DNA from: Phycicoccus sp. M110.8
GTDB taxonomy: Bacteria > Actinomycetota > Actinomycetes > Actinomycetales > Dermatophilaceae
Assembly (NCBI RefSeq): GCF_032464895.1
Contig: NZ_JAWDIC010000004.1
Location: 434,001 to 498,000 of the forward strand
Length of the DNA stretch: 64,000 nt
Direction of reading: 5' to 3'
Position 1 is the stretch's first letter. Each line of letters opens with the position of its first letter. The notes beneath the pieces were generated by a model that searched no databases, had not been told where the DNA came from, and saw only the letters and a list, made by a program, of their open reading frames with translations. A program made the translations under genes and the position numbers. This document shows, piece after piece, positions 9,301-18,674 of this stretch.

Positions 9301-10548
9301 ATGACGGCCAGCCCGGTCACCGACCCGCGGTCCAGCGGGGTCCAGTGCCACGTCACCTCGCTGCCGGGCGGCCGCCTCGGCGACGAGGCTCGCCGGTTCG
9401 TCGACTGGCTCGCCGACGCGGGCCAGACGCTGTGGCAGGTGCTGCCCGTCTCCGTGCCCGACCGCCACGGTTCGCCGTACAAGTCCCCGTCGGCGTTCGC
9501 CGCCTCGCCGGCGCTGCTCGAGCACCCCGACGCGCCCGTCGACCCCGACGAGGCGCGGGCGTTCGCCGAGCAGCAGGCGTACTGGGTGCGCTCGTGGACC
9601 GACTACGGCGGCGACCTCGACGACCAGGTCCGGTTCGGCCGGGAGTGGTCGGCGCTGCGGGCGTATGCCGCCGAGCGCGGCGTCCGCCTCATGGGCGACG
9701 TGCCGATCTACGTGGCCCCGGACGGCGCCGACGAGCGCGCGTGGCCCGAGTTCTTCCGCACCGATGCCGTGGCCGGGGTGCCGCCGGACGCGTATGCCGC
9801 GACCGGCCAGCTGTGGGGCAACCCGCTGTACCAGTGGGACGTCCTGCGCGAGGACGGGTACCGGTGGTGGGTCGAGCGGATCCGCCGCACGTTCGCGCTG
9901 TTCGACGTCGTGCGCGTCGACCACTTCCGCGGGTTCGCGGCCTACTGGGCCGTCCCAGCGGGGGCCGAGACCGCGCTGGACGGCCGTTGGGAACCGGGGC
10001 CGGGCCGTGCGGTCTTCGACGCTGCCACGGCCGAGCTCGGGACGCTGCCCGTCCTGGCCGAGGACCTCGGTGACATCGACCAGCCGGTGGTCGACCTGCG
10101 CCGGGCGCTCGGCTACCCCGGGATGGCGGTGCTCCAGTTCGCGTTCGAGCCCGCCTACGCCGACAACGTCCACGACCCCGAGCGGCTCGGCACCAACCAG
10201 GTGGTCTACACCGGCACCCACGACAACGACACGGTGTGCGGCTGGTGGGCCGCCCTGCCAGAGGAGCGGCGCAGGATGGCGCGGGACGCCTGCCACCGGG
10301 CGGGGACGCGCGCCGGCATCGACGAGGAGCCGTCGTGGGCGCTGATCGAGCTGGCGCTCGCGGCACCCTGCGGGTTGGCGGTCATGCAAGCCCAGGACGT
10401 CCTGTCGCTCGGGTCGGACGCGCGGATGAACGCGCCCGGCATCGAGGGTGGGTGGCGCTGGCAGATGGAGCCGGGCGCGCTGACCCCGGACCTCGCGCGT
10501 CGCCTGCGCGACCTCACCGAGGCGTCAGGCCGGCTCCCCGCTCACTGA
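9301..10548 (+). CDS. malQ: 4-alpha-glucanotransferase (GH77, short form)
   Basis: Amylomaltase that transfers maltosyl units between alpha-1,4-glucans in the cytosol. GH77 markers are present: VTSLPGG, SPYKSPSAFA, the nucleophile region VVRVDHFRGF (about residue 203), acid/base AEDLGDI (about 257) and THDNDT (about 307). At 415 residues it is shorter than the usual ~500 or ~700; the missing part is mainly the helical insert between SPALLEHP and the RLMGDVPIYVA strand. Catalytic residues look complete, so it is probably functional. The ATG is four bases after hisS. The 3' end overlaps the next minus-strand gene by 24 bases. Confidence 0.9.
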   Translation: MTASPVTDPRSSGVQCHVTSLPGGRLGDEARRFVDWLADAGQTLWQVLPVSVPDRHGSPYKSPSAFAASPALLEHPDAPVDPDEARAFAEQQAYWVRSWTDYGGDLDDQVRFGREWSALRAYAAERGVRLMGDVPIYVAPDGADERAWPEFFRTDAVAGVPPDAYAATGQLWGNPLYQWDVLREDGYRWWVERIRRTFALFDVVRVDHFRGFAAYWAVPAGAETALDGRWEPGPGRAVFDAATAELGTLPVLAEDLGDIDQPVVDLRRALGYPGMAVLQFAFEPAYADNVHDPERLGTNQVVYTGTHDNDTVCGWWAALPEERRRMARDACHRAGTRAGIDEEPSWALIELALAAPCGLAVMQAQDVLSLGSDARMNAPGIEGGWRWQMEPGALTPDLARRLRDLTEASGRLPAH

Positions 10549-11172
10549 AGCAGGACGCGCGCCCAGCACAGCGGGCGGGCGCAGGCCACTGTCCTCGAGC
10601 TCGAGCAGGGCCAGGGCCCGGATCGTGGTGGCCTCGCCCCGGCGCCAGGCGCCGCTCGGGTCGCCCGAGATGGCGGCGAGCTTGTGCATCGGCTGTCGCG
10701 CCATCGCCCGCAACGCGAACAGGTCCAGGTCGGACGCGCTGTCGAGGAACCGCTGGGCCGCGCTCGCGCGGCGCACGAAGCGCCCCCGCAGCAGAGCCCA
10801 CGCGAGGCCCACGACCAGGATCGGGACGAGCGCGGTGACCCACCCCAGGATGTTCGCCAGCTTGGTGACCGCGTCGACCAGGTCGGTGCCGGCCTGCTCG
10901 ATCGTGGTCCCGGCGCCGCTGGCCTGCCGGAAGGGTGCGGCGATCCGGTCCCCGACGAGCGGCACGTCCCGCACCGTGTTGCCGGCACTGGTCATCTGCT
11001 CCCGGAAGCCGCTGCCGGCGCTCTCCAGCCGGTGGCCGGGTGCCGCGAGCTGCATCGTCGAGTCGTGCACGAACCGTCCCACCCAGGCCCACACGCACAC
11101 CCAGGCGAACATGCCGACGTCGGCGAGGATCTGCGCCGTGCGACGGCCGGGCAGGTCTGCGTAGAGCTTCAT
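10525..11172 (-). CDS. Two-helix membrane protein, function unknown
   Basis: 215-residue protein with a hydrophobic helix near residues 15-35 ([15 protein letters not shown]), an extracytoplasmic segment rich in Gly, Ala and Thr, a second strong helix ([21 protein letters not shown], about residues 107-127) and a basic cytoplasmic tail. I know similar uncharacterised proteins next to actinobacterial xerD but no function. Its ATG (11170-11172) lies within the divergent xerD promoter region, so the two share about 20 bases of control sequence. Its end overlaps malQ tail to tail. Confidence 0.7.
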   Translation of the reverse strand: MKLYADLPGRRTAQILADVGMFAWVCVWAWVGRFVHDSTMQLAAPGHRLESAGSGFREQMTSAGNTVRDVPLVGDRIAAPFRQASGAGTTIEQAGTDLVDAVTKLANILGWVTALVPILVVGLAWALLRGRFVRRASAAQRFLDSASDLDLFALRAMARQPMHKLAAISGDPSGAWRRGEATTIRALALLELEDSGLRPPAVLGARPASVSGEPA

Positions 11173-11178
11173 GCCGCC

Positions 11179-11184
11179 TACACT
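11179..11184 (+). promoter_or_regulatory. -10 box (TACACT) of a leaderless promoter for xerD
   Basis: TACACT is followed by 7 bases and the GTG at 11192. It lies downstream of the alternative ATG at 11171, which therefore would not be on the transcript. Confidence 0.55.
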
Positions 11185-11191
11185 CCCATCC

Positions 11192-12121
11192 GTGCCACCT
11201 CCCAGCGCGCTCGAACGGGCCGTCCGGGGCTGGCTGGACCACCTCGACGTCGAGCGCGGTGCGAGCCCGCACACCCTGTCGTCCTACCGGCGTGACCTGG
11301 CCCGCTGGACGGCATACCTGCAGGCCAAGGGGGTCACGGAGCCGGGTGATGTGCGCGAGGGCCACGTCACCGACTTCCTCGCCTCGCTGCGCGAGGGCAG
11401 CGAGGGCCACCCGCCGCTGGCCGCGTCGTCGGCCGCCCGCACGCTGGTCGCGGTGCGCGGGTTCCACCGGTTCCTGGCGCTCGAGGGCGACGTCGCGACG
11501 GACCCGACGGCCGCCGTCAGCCCGCCGACGCCTCCCGCCCGGCTGCCGAAGGCGATCACGGTGGAGGAGGTCGAGCGGCTGCTCGCTGCCGCAGGCGTGG
11601 GCGACACCCCGGTGGCGCTGCGCGACCGGGCCCTGCTCGAGGTCCTGTACGGCGCGGGCGCGCGGATCAGCGAGGCGGTCGGCCTCGACGTCGACGACAT
11701 CGACACCGACGAGGGCGTGGTCCGGCTCTTCGGCAAGGGGCGCAAGGAGCGGATCGTCCCCCTCGGCTCGTATGCCGCGACAGCCCTGGCGGCCTACCTC
11801 GTCCGGGGCCGGCCGGCCCTGGCGACGCAGGGGAGGGGCACTGCCGCAGTGTTCCTCAACCAGCGGGGCAACCGGCTCTCGCGGCAGTCGGCGTGGGCGG
11901 CGATCCGGGCCGCCGCCGAGCGGGCCGACCTGTCCGGCCACCTGTCGCCGCACACGCTGCGCCACTCGTTCGCGACCCACCTGCTCGACGGCGGTGCGGA
12001 CGTGCGCGTCGTGCAGGAGCTGCTCGGGCACGCCTCGGTGACGACGACCCAGATCTACACGCTCGTCACGGTCCAGCGGCTGCGGGAGGTGTACGCCCAG
12101 TCGCACCCGCGGGCGCGGTGA
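11192..12121 (+). CDS. xerD: Site-specific tyrosine recombinase XerD
   Basis: XerD, with a partner recombinase, resolves chromosome dimers at dif. The N-terminal SAM-like core-binding domain ([15 protein letters not shown]) is followed by the catalytic domain with Arg in [15 protein letters not shown], Lys region [12 protein letters not shown], the [15 protein letters not shown] box, and [15 protein letters not shown] with the Tyr nucleophile. 309 residues from the GTG at 11192; an in-frame ATG at 11171 would add seven residues but lies upstream of the TACACT promoter box. Position before ParA-scpA-scpB is conserved in actinobacteria. A candidate dif site lies in this window at 56,856. Confidence 0.92.
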   Translation: MPPPSALERAVRGWLDHLDVERGASPHTLSSYRRDLARWTAYLQAKGVTEPGDVREGHVTDFLASLREGSEGHPPLAASSAARTLVAVRGFHRFLALEGDVATDPTAAVSPPTPPARLPKAITVEEVERLLAAAGVGDTPVALRDRALLEVLYGAGARISEAVGLDVDDIDTDEGVVRLFGKGRKERIVPLGSYAATALAAYLVRGRPALATQGRGTAAVFLNQRGNRLSRQSAWAAIRAAAERADLSGHLSPHTLRHSFATHLLDGGADVRVVQELLGHASVTTTQIYTLVTVQRLREVYAQSHPRAR

Positions 12122-12201
12122 CCGCATCGGACGCCGAAGCCACCGTCGACGCGCCCGGGGTGCGGGGCCCCGATGACCGCAAGGGCCGGCATACCCGCTG
12201 A

Positions 12202-12207
12202 TAGGGT
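12202..12207 (+). promoter_or_regulatory. -10 box (TAGGGT) upstream of the parA-scpAB operon
   Basis: GATAGGGT ends 58 bases before the GTG at 12266. Initiation about 7 bases downstream would give a leader of about 50 bases containing a GGGAG Shine-Dalgarno at 12251-12255. An octamer copy CGGCATAC lies at 12187, just upstream. Confidence 0.45.
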
Positions 12208-12265
12208 CGGGGCGATCAGCGAGAGGCTGACCGACGAACGCAACCTCACCGGGAGTGAAACGCCT

Positions 12266-13222
12266 GTGGACCCTGAGGCGACCACGACGCACCACCAGCC
12301 GTCGCCGTCACCCGAGGCGGCCCCCCACACCTCCCCGTCGGCCGACGGCCGGCTCCCCGGCATCGAGGCCGCCGCTGCCGGCCAGGTGGGCCCCACCGGC
12401 CGCCCGATGCCCGACTTCCCGGAGCCCGCGCCGCTGGACGGCCACGGACCCGCCCGCATCATCGCCATGTGCAACCAGAAGGGTGGCGTCGGCAAGACGA
12501 CGACCACCATCAACCTGGGCGCCGCGCTGGCCGAGGTCGGCCGCCGCGTGCTGCTCGTCGACTTCGACCCCCAGGGCGCGCTGTCCGTGGGCCTGGGCGT
12601 GCGCGCCAACGAGCTCGACGTGACGATCTACAACCTGCTCATCGAGCGCGGCCACGACGTCCGGGACGTCATCCAGGAGACGGCCACCGAGAACCTCGAC
12701 GTCATCCCGGCGAACATCGACCTGTCGGCGGCCGAGGTCCAGCTCGTCGGCGAGGTCGCCCGCGAGCAGATCCTTGCCCGGGTCCTGCGGCCGGTGATGG
12801 ACGACTACGACGTCATCCTCATCGACTGCCAGCCCTCGCTCGGCCTGCTGACCGTCAACGCGCTGACCGCCGCCCACGGCGTGGTGATCCCGCTCGAGTG
12901 CGAGTTCTTCGCCATGCGCGGCGTCGCCCTGCTCGTGGAGACGATCGACAAGATCACCGACCGGCTCAACCCCCGCCTGCAGGTCGACGGCATCCTCGCG
13001 ACGATGTTCGACTCGCGGACCCTGCACTCCAAGGAGGTCGTGCGCAGCGTCGTCGACCACTTCGGCGACCAGGTGTTCCACACCGTCATCAGCCGCACCG
13101 TGAAGTTCCCCGACGCCACGCTGGCGGCCGAGCCGATCACGTCCTACGCCTCCACCCACGGCGCGGCCGCGGCCTACCGCCAGCTCGCCCGCGAGCTCAT
13201 CGCTCGGGGCGGTGCCGCCTGA
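12266..13222 (+). CDS. ParA-family ATPase, orphan type next to scpAB
   Basis: Deviant Walker ATPase: CNQKGGVGKTTTTINLG (about residue 71), VLLVDFDPQGALSVGLG, and VILIDCQPSLGLLTVNAL. The first 65 residues are Pro/Ser/His-rich and probably disordered. No parB or centromere-like repeat is nearby, so it is not a plasmid-type partition locus; this ParA is regularly found before scpA in actinobacteria and may act in chromosome organisation (inference). The GTG at 12266 is chosen because GGGAG precedes it and the promoter box lies after the earlier in-frame ATG at 12173. 318 residues. Confidence 0.85.
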   Translation: MDPEATTTHHQPSPSPEAAPHTSPSADGRLPGIEAAAAGQVGPTGRPMPDFPEPAPLDGHGPARIIAMCNQKGGVGKTTTTINLGAALAEVGRRVLLVDFDPQGALSVGLGVRANELDVTIYNLLIERGHDVRDVIQETATENLDVIPANIDLSAAEVQLVGEVAREQILARVLRPVMDDYDVILIDCQPSLGLLTVNALTAAHGVVIPLECEFFAMRGVALLVETIDKITDRLNPRLQVDGILATMFDSRTLHSKEVVRSVVDHFGDQVFHTVISRTVKFPDATLAAEPITSYASTHGAAAAYRQLARELIARGGAA

Positions 13223-13227
13223 CCGCC

Positions 13228-14205
13228 GTGACCCAGGAGCCGGTGGCGGCAGCCGAGGAGCCCGTGGCGGCGCCCGAGGAGCAGGCCCCCACCCCTGAGC
13301 AGGACCAGATCACGCCGGGAGGCGTCATCACCCGGCGGGGTGCCGTCACGCCGTTCGAGGTGCACCTCGACGTCTTCTCGGGTCCGTTCGACCTGCTGCT
13401 GGGCCTGATCAGCAAGCACAAGCTCGACATCACCGAGATCGCGCTCGCCAAGGTCACCGACGAGTTCATCGCCCACATCAAGGCGGCTCGTGAGGCGGAC
13501 AGGGACTGGGACCTGTCGCAGGCCTCGGAGTTCCTGCTCATCGCGGCGACGCTGCTCGACCTCAAGGCCTCGCGGCTGCTGCCGCAGACCGGGCCGCAGG
13601 ACGAGGAGGACCTCGCGCTGATCGAGGCGCGGGACCTGCTGTTCGCGCGGCTGCTGCAGTACCGCGCGTTCAAGGACATCGCCTTCACCTTCGCCGAGCG
13701 GATGGCCACCGCCGGGCGGATGACCGCGCGCCAGGCCGGGCTCGAGCCGCAGTTCGCCAAGCTGCTGCCCGAGCTCGTCATGGGCATCACCCCCGAGCAG
13801 CTGGCGATGATCGCGGCCAAGGCGATGACGCCGAAGGTGGCGCCGTCGGTGGGCCTGGACCACCTGCACGCCCCGCAGGTCAGCGTGCGCGAGCAGGCGG
13901 GCATCATCGGCAGCCGGCTGCGGTCGGAGCGCGTGTGCTCGTTCCGGGCGCTCGTCGCGGACGCCGACAGCACGCTGGTCATCGTGGCGCGGTTCCTGGC
14001 CCTGCTCGAGCTGTTCCGCGAGGCGGCGATCGCCTTCGAGCAGGCCGAGGCCCTGGGCGAGCTGACGGTGCGCTGGACCGGCACGGACGACGGGGACATC
14101 GACGTGAGCGACGAGTTCGACGAGGGCGATGCCGACGGCGGCGACCAGCCGGACGCGGAAGAGCAGCCCGACCAGACGACGCAGGAGAGCGCCGACCATG
14201 AGTGA
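13228..14205 (+). CDS. scpA: Segregation and condensation protein A (kleisin)
   Basis: Kleisin subunit that with ScpB bridges the SMC dimer during chromosome condensation. The family core begins at FEVHLDVFSGPFDLLLGLISKHKLDITEI (about residues 43-71) and continues with WDLSQASEFLLIAATLLDLKASRLLP; a C-terminal winged-helix half follows, ending in a very acidic tail (DEFDEGDADGGDQPD). 325 residues from the GTG at 13228, five bases after the parA-like stop. Overlaps scpB by eight bases. SMC itself is outside the window. Confidence 0.93.
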   Translation: MTQEPVAAAEEPVAAPEEQAPTPEQDQITPGGVITRRGAVTPFEVHLDVFSGPFDLLLGLISKHKLDITEIALAKVTDEFIAHIKAAREADRDWDLSQASEFLLIAATLLDLKASRLLPQTGPQDEEDLALIEARDLLFARLLQYRAFKDIAFTFAERMATAGRMTARQAGLEPQFAKLLPELVMGITPEQLAMIAAKAMTPKVAPSVGLDHLHAPQVSVREQAGIIGSRLRSERVCSFRALVADADSTLVIVARFLALLELFREAAIAFEQAEALGELTVRWTGTDDGDIDVSDEFDEGDADGGDQPDAEEQPDQTTQESADHE

Positions 14206-14866
14206 GCAGCAGGCCGAGACCGACCCCGTGGTCGAGGAGCCGGCGACCGAGGTGGAGCCGGCGACCGAGGCGCCCGTGGCCGAGGAGCAGTTCGCGTTCG
14301 ACGTCAACGACTTCCCGGGTGGCGCCCGGTCGGCGCTCGAGGCCGTCCTCATGGTCGTCGACGAGCCGGTCACCGAGGTCGCCCTGGCCTCCGCGCTCGA
14401 GCTGCCCGTCGACGACGTCCGCGAGCACCTCGAGGGCCTCGAGCGCGAGTATGCCGAGCAGCAGCGTGGGTTCACGCTGCGCAGCGTCGCGGGCGGCTGG
14501 CGTGTCTACAGCCGCAGCGACTACGCCGCGGTCGTCGAGAAGTTCCTGCTCGACGGGCAGCAGGCCAAGCTGACCCAGGCGTCGCTGGAGACCCTGGCCG
14601 TCATCGCCTACCGCCAGCCGATCTCCCGGTCGCGGGTCAGCGCGGTCCGCGGAGTCAACGTCGACGGCGTCGTGCGCACCCTGCTCAACCGCGGGCTCAT
14701 CGAGGAGCTCGGCGCCGAGGGCGACTCCGGTGCCGTCCTCTACGGCACCACCGACTATTTCCTGCAACGCCTCGGCCTCGGCTCGATCGATGAGCTGCCG
14801 GCCCTGGCTCCCTACCTCCCGGAGGTCGACGTGCTCGACGAGATCGCAGAGCAGGGTCGCGCATGA
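14198..14866 (+). CDS. scpB: Segregation and condensation protein B
   Basis: Partner of ScpA in the SMC condensin complex. Two winged-helix domains are visible: ALEAVLMVVDEPVTEVALASAL and LTQASLETLAVIAYRQPISRSRVSAVRGV (about residues 125-153), followed by LLNRGLIEELG and a GTTDYFLQRLGL wing. The N-terminal 35 residues are Glu/Pro/Thr repeats. The ATG at 14198 follows a CAGGAGAG Shine-Dalgarno at good spacing and lies inside the end of scpA; the stop overlaps the next start as ATGA. 222 residues. Confidence 0.93.
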   Translation: MSEQQAETDPVVEEPATEVEPATEAPVAEEQFAFDVNDFPGGARSALEAVLMVVDEPVTEVALASALELPVDDVREHLEGLEREYAEQQRGFTLRSVAGGWRVYSRSDYAAVVEKFLLDGQQAKLTQASLETLAVIAYRQPISRSRVSAVRGVNVDGVVRTLLNRGLIEELGAEGDSGAVLYGTTDYFLQRLGLGSIDELPALAPYLPEVDVLDEIAEQGRA

Positions 14867-15861
14867 CCCCGCCGAAGAACCGCGGCGGCGCCGGTGGCGG
14901 CCGTCCCCAGCGCCCGTCCCGAGGAGGATCCGGCTCCGGCGGTGGCCGTCCCGGCACGGGCGGCAGCCGTCCCGGAGCCTCCGGAGGTCGTACCCGCGGC
15001 GCCGGTGCGGGCACCGGGGGAGGCCCGGTTCCGAAGCGGTCCGACCGCCCCCAGCGCGGCAGCTCCGGCACGACCAAGCGCAGCCAGCCCACGCGCATCC
15101 CACGCGAGGCGGCCAGGCCGGACGTCGACGTCCACGACCCCGACGGCATCCGGCTGCAGAAGCTGCTCGCCGCGGCGGGGGTCGGCTCGCGCCGCGTGTG
15201 CGAGAACCTCATCGCCGAGGGGCGCGTCGAGGTCGACGGGCAGGTCGTGACCGAGCTCGGGGTGCGGATCCGTCCCGACCAGGTGGTCCACGTCGACGGG
15301 CTGCGCGTTCAGCTCGACGAGAACCGGCTGTACTTCGCGTTCAACAAGCCGCTCGGGGTCGTCACGACGATGAACGACGAGCTCGGCCGCATCAACATCG
15401 GCGACTACGTCGGCAACCGCGAGCAGCGGCTCTTCCACGTGGGCCGGCTCGACGCCGACACCGAGGGCCTGCTCATCCTGACCAACGACGGCGACCTCGC
15501 CCACCGGCTGCAGCACCCGCAGTACGGCGTGCTCAAGACCTACCTGGCGCAGATCGCCGGGCCGGTCCCGCGGGACCTCGGCCGGCGTCTGCGCGAGGGT
15601 GTCGAGCTCGACGACGGGCCCGCCAGTGTCGACTCGTTCCGTGTCGTGGACTCCCAGCCGGGCCGCGCGCTCGTCGAGGTGGTGCTGCACGAGGGGCGCA
15701 AGCACATCGTGCGCCGGCTGCTCGATGCCGTCGGTCACCCGGTGCTCTCGCTCGTGCGCACGCAGGTCGGCCCGATCCACCTCGGCGACACCAAGCCCGG
15801 CAAGATGCGCAAGCTCAACAGCGACGAGGTCGGCAAGCTCTACGCCGCCGCCGGCCTCTGA
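14863..15861 (+). CDS. RluB/RsuA-family pseudouridine synthase
   Basis: Isomerises a uridine in rRNA; the actinobacterial gene next to scpB is usually annotated as 23S rRNA pseudouridine synthase RluB. An S4 RNA-binding domain ([29 protein letters not shown]) precedes the catalytic domain with the RsuA-type motif GRLDADTEGLLILTNDGDL, the Asp being the catalytic residue, and KTYLAQIAG and HEGRKHIVRRLL. The first 85 residues are Gly/Arg/Ser/Pro-rich low complexity, probably extra RNA contacts. 332 residues, ATGA overlap with scpB. Confidence 0.92.
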   Translation: MTPPKNRGGAGGGRPQRPSRGGSGSGGGRPGTGGSRPGASGGRTRGAGAGTGGGPVPKRSDRPQRGSSGTTKRSQPTRIPREAARPDVDVHDPDGIRLQKLLAAAGVGSRRVCENLIAEGRVEVDGQVVTELGVRIRPDQVVHVDGLRVQLDENRLYFAFNKPLGVVTTMNDELGRINIGDYVGNREQRLFHVGRLDADTEGLLILTNDGDLAHRLQHPQYGVLKTYLAQIAGPVPRDLGRRLREGVELDDGPASVDSFRVVDSQPGRALVEVVLHEGRKHIVRRLLDAVGHPVLSLVRTQVGPIHLGDTKPGKMRKLNSDEVGKLYAAAGL

Positions 15862-15921
15862 CCCACGGGCCGCTGCGGCTCTCCCCGAGCGTTCCCCGTC
15901 GACGGTGGGACACCTGTCGCG

Positions 15922-15965
15922 CGTGCTACGTCACTGACCACCATCTGGATCAGTGACGTAGCACG
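15922..15965. terminator. 16-bp perfect hairpin after the pseudouridine synthase gene
   Basis: CGTGCTACGTCACTGA (15922-15937) is inverted exactly at 15950-15965 around a 12-base loop with a further CCA/TGG pairing. It sits 60 bases after the scpB-rlu operon and before the tyrA promoter; no U-tract follows. Confidence 0.65.
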
Positions 15966-16027
15966 GGCTCAATGGGTTGGTGGCCTCCGTCCGTGGGCGC
16001 ATCAGCGCCGCCCTGAGGCTGCGTCGG

Positions 16028-16033
16028 TACCCT
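16028..16033 (+). promoter_or_regulatory. -10 box (TACCCT) of a leaderless promoter for tyrA
   Basis: TACCCT ends 7 bases before the GTG at 16041, without a Shine-Dalgarno. Confidence 0.55.
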
Positions 16034-16040
16034 TCGCGTC

Positions 16041-17123
16041 GTGACTCCCTCCGTGCGGATCGTCGGCACCGGCCTCATCGGGACCAGCCTGGGCATCGCC
16101 CTGAGCCGGGCCGGGTATGCCGTGTCGCTGGCCGACCCGTCGCCGACCGCCGTGGCGCTGGCCCGTGACCTCGGCGCAGGAGCGGTGGCAGGAGCAGACG
16201 CACCCGACCCCGACGTGGTCGTGGTCGCGGCGCCGCCGGACGTGGCGGGCGCCGTGGTCGCGCTGGAGCTCACGTCGTGGCCGAACGCCGTGGTCACCGA
16301 TGTCGCCTCGGTCAAGGTCGCCGTCCTCGACGACGTCCGTGCACGGGGCGGGGACGTCACACGGTACGTCGGCTCCCACCCCATGGCGGGGCGCGAGCGG
16401 TCGGGGGCCGTGGCGGCCCGCGGCGACCTCTTCGACGGGCGGGCCTGGGTCGTGGTGCCGCACGCCGCGTCATCGGCGGCGGCCGTGCAGACCGTGCAGG
16501 AGCTGGCGCGCGCCGCCGGCGGCACCGTGTCGACCATGGACCCCGAGGCGCACGACGCAGCCGTCGCGGCGGTGTCGCACGTGCCTCAGGTCGCCGCCTC
16601 CCTGGTGGCGAGCCGGCTGCGCGACCTCGGCGAGCCCGCCGTCGCGCTCTCGGGCACCGGCATCCGCGACGTCACCCGGATCGCCGCCAGCGACCCCCAG
16701 CTCTGGACGCAGATCCTGTCCGGCAACGCGGCCGCGGTCCGCCACGTGCTCGTCGACCTCCGGGACGAGCTCGACCAGGTCGTCACCGCCCTGACCCGGC
16801 TGAGCGAGGGTGACGCCGTCGGCGCACGCGAGGTGCTGGCCCGGGTCGTCGCCCACGGGAACGCCGGCCACGCGCGGATCCCCGGCAAGCACGGCGCCGC
16901 GCCGACGGCATACGGCGTCGTGGTCGTGCTGGTCCCGGACCAGCCGGGCGAGCTCGCGCGGCTGCTGCACGACGTCGGCGACGCAGGCGTCAACCTCGAG
17001 GACCTCCACCTCGAGCACGGCCTCGGCCAGCCGTTCGGGCTCGCCGAGATCTCGGTGCTGCCCGGTGTCGTCGAGCGCCTCGGCGAGGAGCTGCGCGTCC
17101 GCGGCTGGCGGCTGCACGGCTGA
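16041..17123 (+). CDS. tyrA: Prephenate dehydrogenase with C-terminal ACT domain
   Basis: Oxidatively decarboxylates prephenate to 4-hydroxyphenylpyruvate in tyrosine synthesis. A Rossmann motif VGTGLIGTSLGIAL opens the protein, followed by SHPMAGRERSG (about residue 113) and SHVPQVAASLVASRL, both typical of the enzyme. From about residue 292 an ACT domain (VVVLVPDQPGELARLLHDVG) is present, which in this family senses aromatic amino acids. 360 residues. Starts at GTG 16041 after a leaderless promoter; cmk follows 21 bases later with its own box. Confidence 0.92.
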   Translation: MTPSVRIVGTGLIGTSLGIALSRAGYAVSLADPSPTAVALARDLGAGAVAGADAPDPDVVVVAAPPDVAGAVVALELTSWPNAVVTDVASVKVAVLDDVRARGGDVTRYVGSHPMAGRERSGAVAARGDLFDGRAWVVVPHAASSAAAVQTVQELARAAGGTVSTMDPEAHDAAVAAVSHVPQVAASLVASRLRDLGEPAVALSGTGIRDVTRIAASDPQLWTQILSGNAAAVRHVLVDLRDELDQVVTALTRLSEGDAVGAREVLARVVAHGNAGHARIPGKHGAAPTAYGVVVVLVPDQPGELARLLHDVGDAGVNLEDLHLEHGLGQPFGLAEISVLPGVVERLGEELRVRGWRLHG

Positions 17124-17130
17124 CGGGCAC

Positions 17131-17136
17131 TAGGCT
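17131..17136 (+). promoter_or_regulatory. -10 box (TAGGCT) of a near-leaderless promoter for cmk
   Basis: TAGGCT ends 8 bases before the ATG at 17145 and lies directly after the tyrA stop, so cmk can be transcribed independently. Confidence 0.5.
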
Positions 17137-17144
17137 CGACCGCC

Positions 17145-17849
17145 ATGAGCAGTGAGCACCTCGTCGTGGCCGTCGACGGGCCGTCCGGCTCGGGCAAGTC
17201 GAGCGTCTCGCGTGCGGCGGCCACCCGGCTGGGGGTCGGCTACCTCGACACCGGTGCCATGTACCGGGCGGTCACGTGGTGGTGCCTCGAGGAGGGCGTC
17301 GACCTCGACGACCGCGACGCGGTGGCACAGGCAGCCCGCGAGATCCCGCTGGTGATGGGGACCGACCCCTCGCACGCCAGCGTCCAGGTCAGCGGCCGCG
17401 AGATCGAGGACGACATCCGCACGACCCGGGTGTCCGAGGCCGTCTCGAAGGTCGCCACGAACACCCAGGTGCGCCCCGTCCTGCAGCAGCTGCAGCGCGA
17501 CCTCATGGACGAGATCGCCACGCGCACCGGGGGAGTCGTCGCCGAGGGGCGCGACATCACCACGGTCGTGGCTCCCGACGCCGACGTCCGGGTGCTGCTG
17601 ACCGCGAGCGTCGAGGCGCGCCTGCGCCGCCGCTCCCGGGAGCTGCACGGTGGTGACGACGCCGAGGCCGTCGCAGCGACCCGAGACCAGATCGTGCGCC
17701 GCGACGAGGACGACTCGACCGTGTCCGACTTCATGGAGGCCGCGGACGGTGTGACCCTGCTCGACACCTCCGACCTGGACTTCCAGCAGAGCGTTGACGC
17801 CCTCGTCGACCTCGTCCGCTCGGAGGCGCCGGCCAAGGTGCGCGGGTGA
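17145..17849 (+). CDS. cmk: Cytidylate kinase
   Basis: Phosphorylates CMP and dCMP with ATP. P-loop VAVDGPSGSGKSSVSRAAA (about residues 6-24) followed by YLDTGAMYRAVT, the catalytic GRDITTVVAPDADVRVLLTAS segment, and a lid with RLRRRSRELH and RRDEDDSTV. 234 residues, normal length. Overlaps the acyltransferase start by four bases. Order cmk-plsC-der is conserved in actinobacteria. Confidence 0.95.
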   Translation: MSSEHLVVAVDGPSGSGKSSVSRAAATRLGVGYLDTGAMYRAVTWWCLEEGVDLDDRDAVAQAAREIPLVMGTDPSHASVQVSGREIEDDIRTTRVSEAVSKVATNTQVRPVLQQLQRDLMDEIATRTGGVVAEGRDITTVVAPDADVRVLLTASVEARLRRRSRELHGGDDAEAVAATRDQIVRRDEDDSTVSDFMEAADGVTLLDTSDLDFQQSVDALVDLVRSEAPAKVRG

Positions 17850-18547
17850 CGCAGGCGCCACGCACGGCCACTGCACCCGGGGTGGTGCAGGTGCCCGCGC
17901 CCTGGCGGGTCCGGGTCAACATGGTGATCGGCTGGCCGCTGTTCCACGCGCTGTACCGGGTGTCGGTCATCGGCCGCGACCGCGTGCCGCGCAAGGGGCC
18001 GGTCGTGTTCGTCGGCAACCACGTGGGCTTCCTCGACGGCCCGATGCTGCCGGGGTTCGCGCCGCGTCCGACGTGCGTGCTCGTCAAGCGGGAGATGTTC
18101 CGAGGACTGCTCGGGCGCTTCCTGAGATTCATCGGCCACATCCCCGTGACCCGCGGCTCCGGCGACCGTGCGGCCCTGAGCGCGGCCGTCGCGATCTTGC
18201 ACTCCGGCGGTGCGGTCGGCATCTTCCCCGAGGGGACGCGCGGGCGCGGTGACGTCGCCGCCGTCCAGCAGGGCGCCGCCTGGCTGGCGCAGCAGGGCGG
18301 GGCGGTCGTCGTGCCGGTGGCCTTCCTCGGCACCCGGGTCGCTGGCGCCTCGAGGAACTCGGTTCCCCGGCTGCGCAGCAGGGTCGTGGTCGAGTTCGGC
18401 CATCCCGTCACGCTGTCGGCGGACCCGTCCCTGACCGGCCGCCAACGGCTCGTCGCCGCGACCGAGCAGGTGCGCGACGCCCTCGCCACGCACGTCCGGG
18501 AATCCCAGGCGAGGCACCAGGTGTTCCTCCCCGGGGACGAGGGCTGA
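17846..18547 (+). CDS. 1-acyl-sn-glycerol-3-phosphate acyltransferase (PlsC family)
   Basis: Membrane-associated acyltransferase of phospholipid synthesis, expected to acylate lysophosphatidate. The catalytic HX4D box is NHVGFLD (about residues 52-58) and the acyl-acceptor box [10 protein letters not shown] follows (about 130). A hydrophobic stretch near the N-terminus ([13 protein letters not shown]) could be the membrane contact. 233 residues; the GTG start overlaps the cmk stop. Exact acyl-acceptor is inferred from the family. Confidence 0.9.
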   Translation: MTQAPRTATAPGVVQVPAPWRVRVNMVIGWPLFHALYRVSVIGRDRVPRKGPVVFVGNHVGFLDGPMLPGFAPRPTCVLVKREMFRGLLGRFLRFIGHIPVTRGSGDRAALSAAVAILHSGGAVGIFPEGTRGRGDVAAVQQGAAWLAQQGGAVVVPVAFLGTRVAGASRNSVPRLRSRVVVEFGHPVTLSADPSLTGRQRLVAATEQVRDALATHVRESQARHQVFLPGDEG

Positions 18548-18674
18548 CCGCCCGTCCCTGCGCCCGCCCGGGCCGACCTGTCCGGGGCACCCGCCGAGAT
18601 GCGAGACAATGGGCGCCGGCCCCACGGCATACCTGCGCCGCGGCGGCCCCACCACGACTCCCCGAGGACCTGCT

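Noticed and set aside
7731-9482. 583-codon frame opposite hisS
   Set aside because: Shadow of hisS, no recognisable motif and no plausible start context.
9301-10548. malQ as a truncated pseudogene
   Set aside because: It is short, but nucleophile, acid/base and third carboxylate motifs are all present and the frame is intact; a compact variant is more likely.
12266-13222. ParA-like gene as a plasmid or integrative-element partition system
   Set aside because: No parB, no iteron-like centromere, and the position next to scpAB and xerD is a standard chromosomal one.
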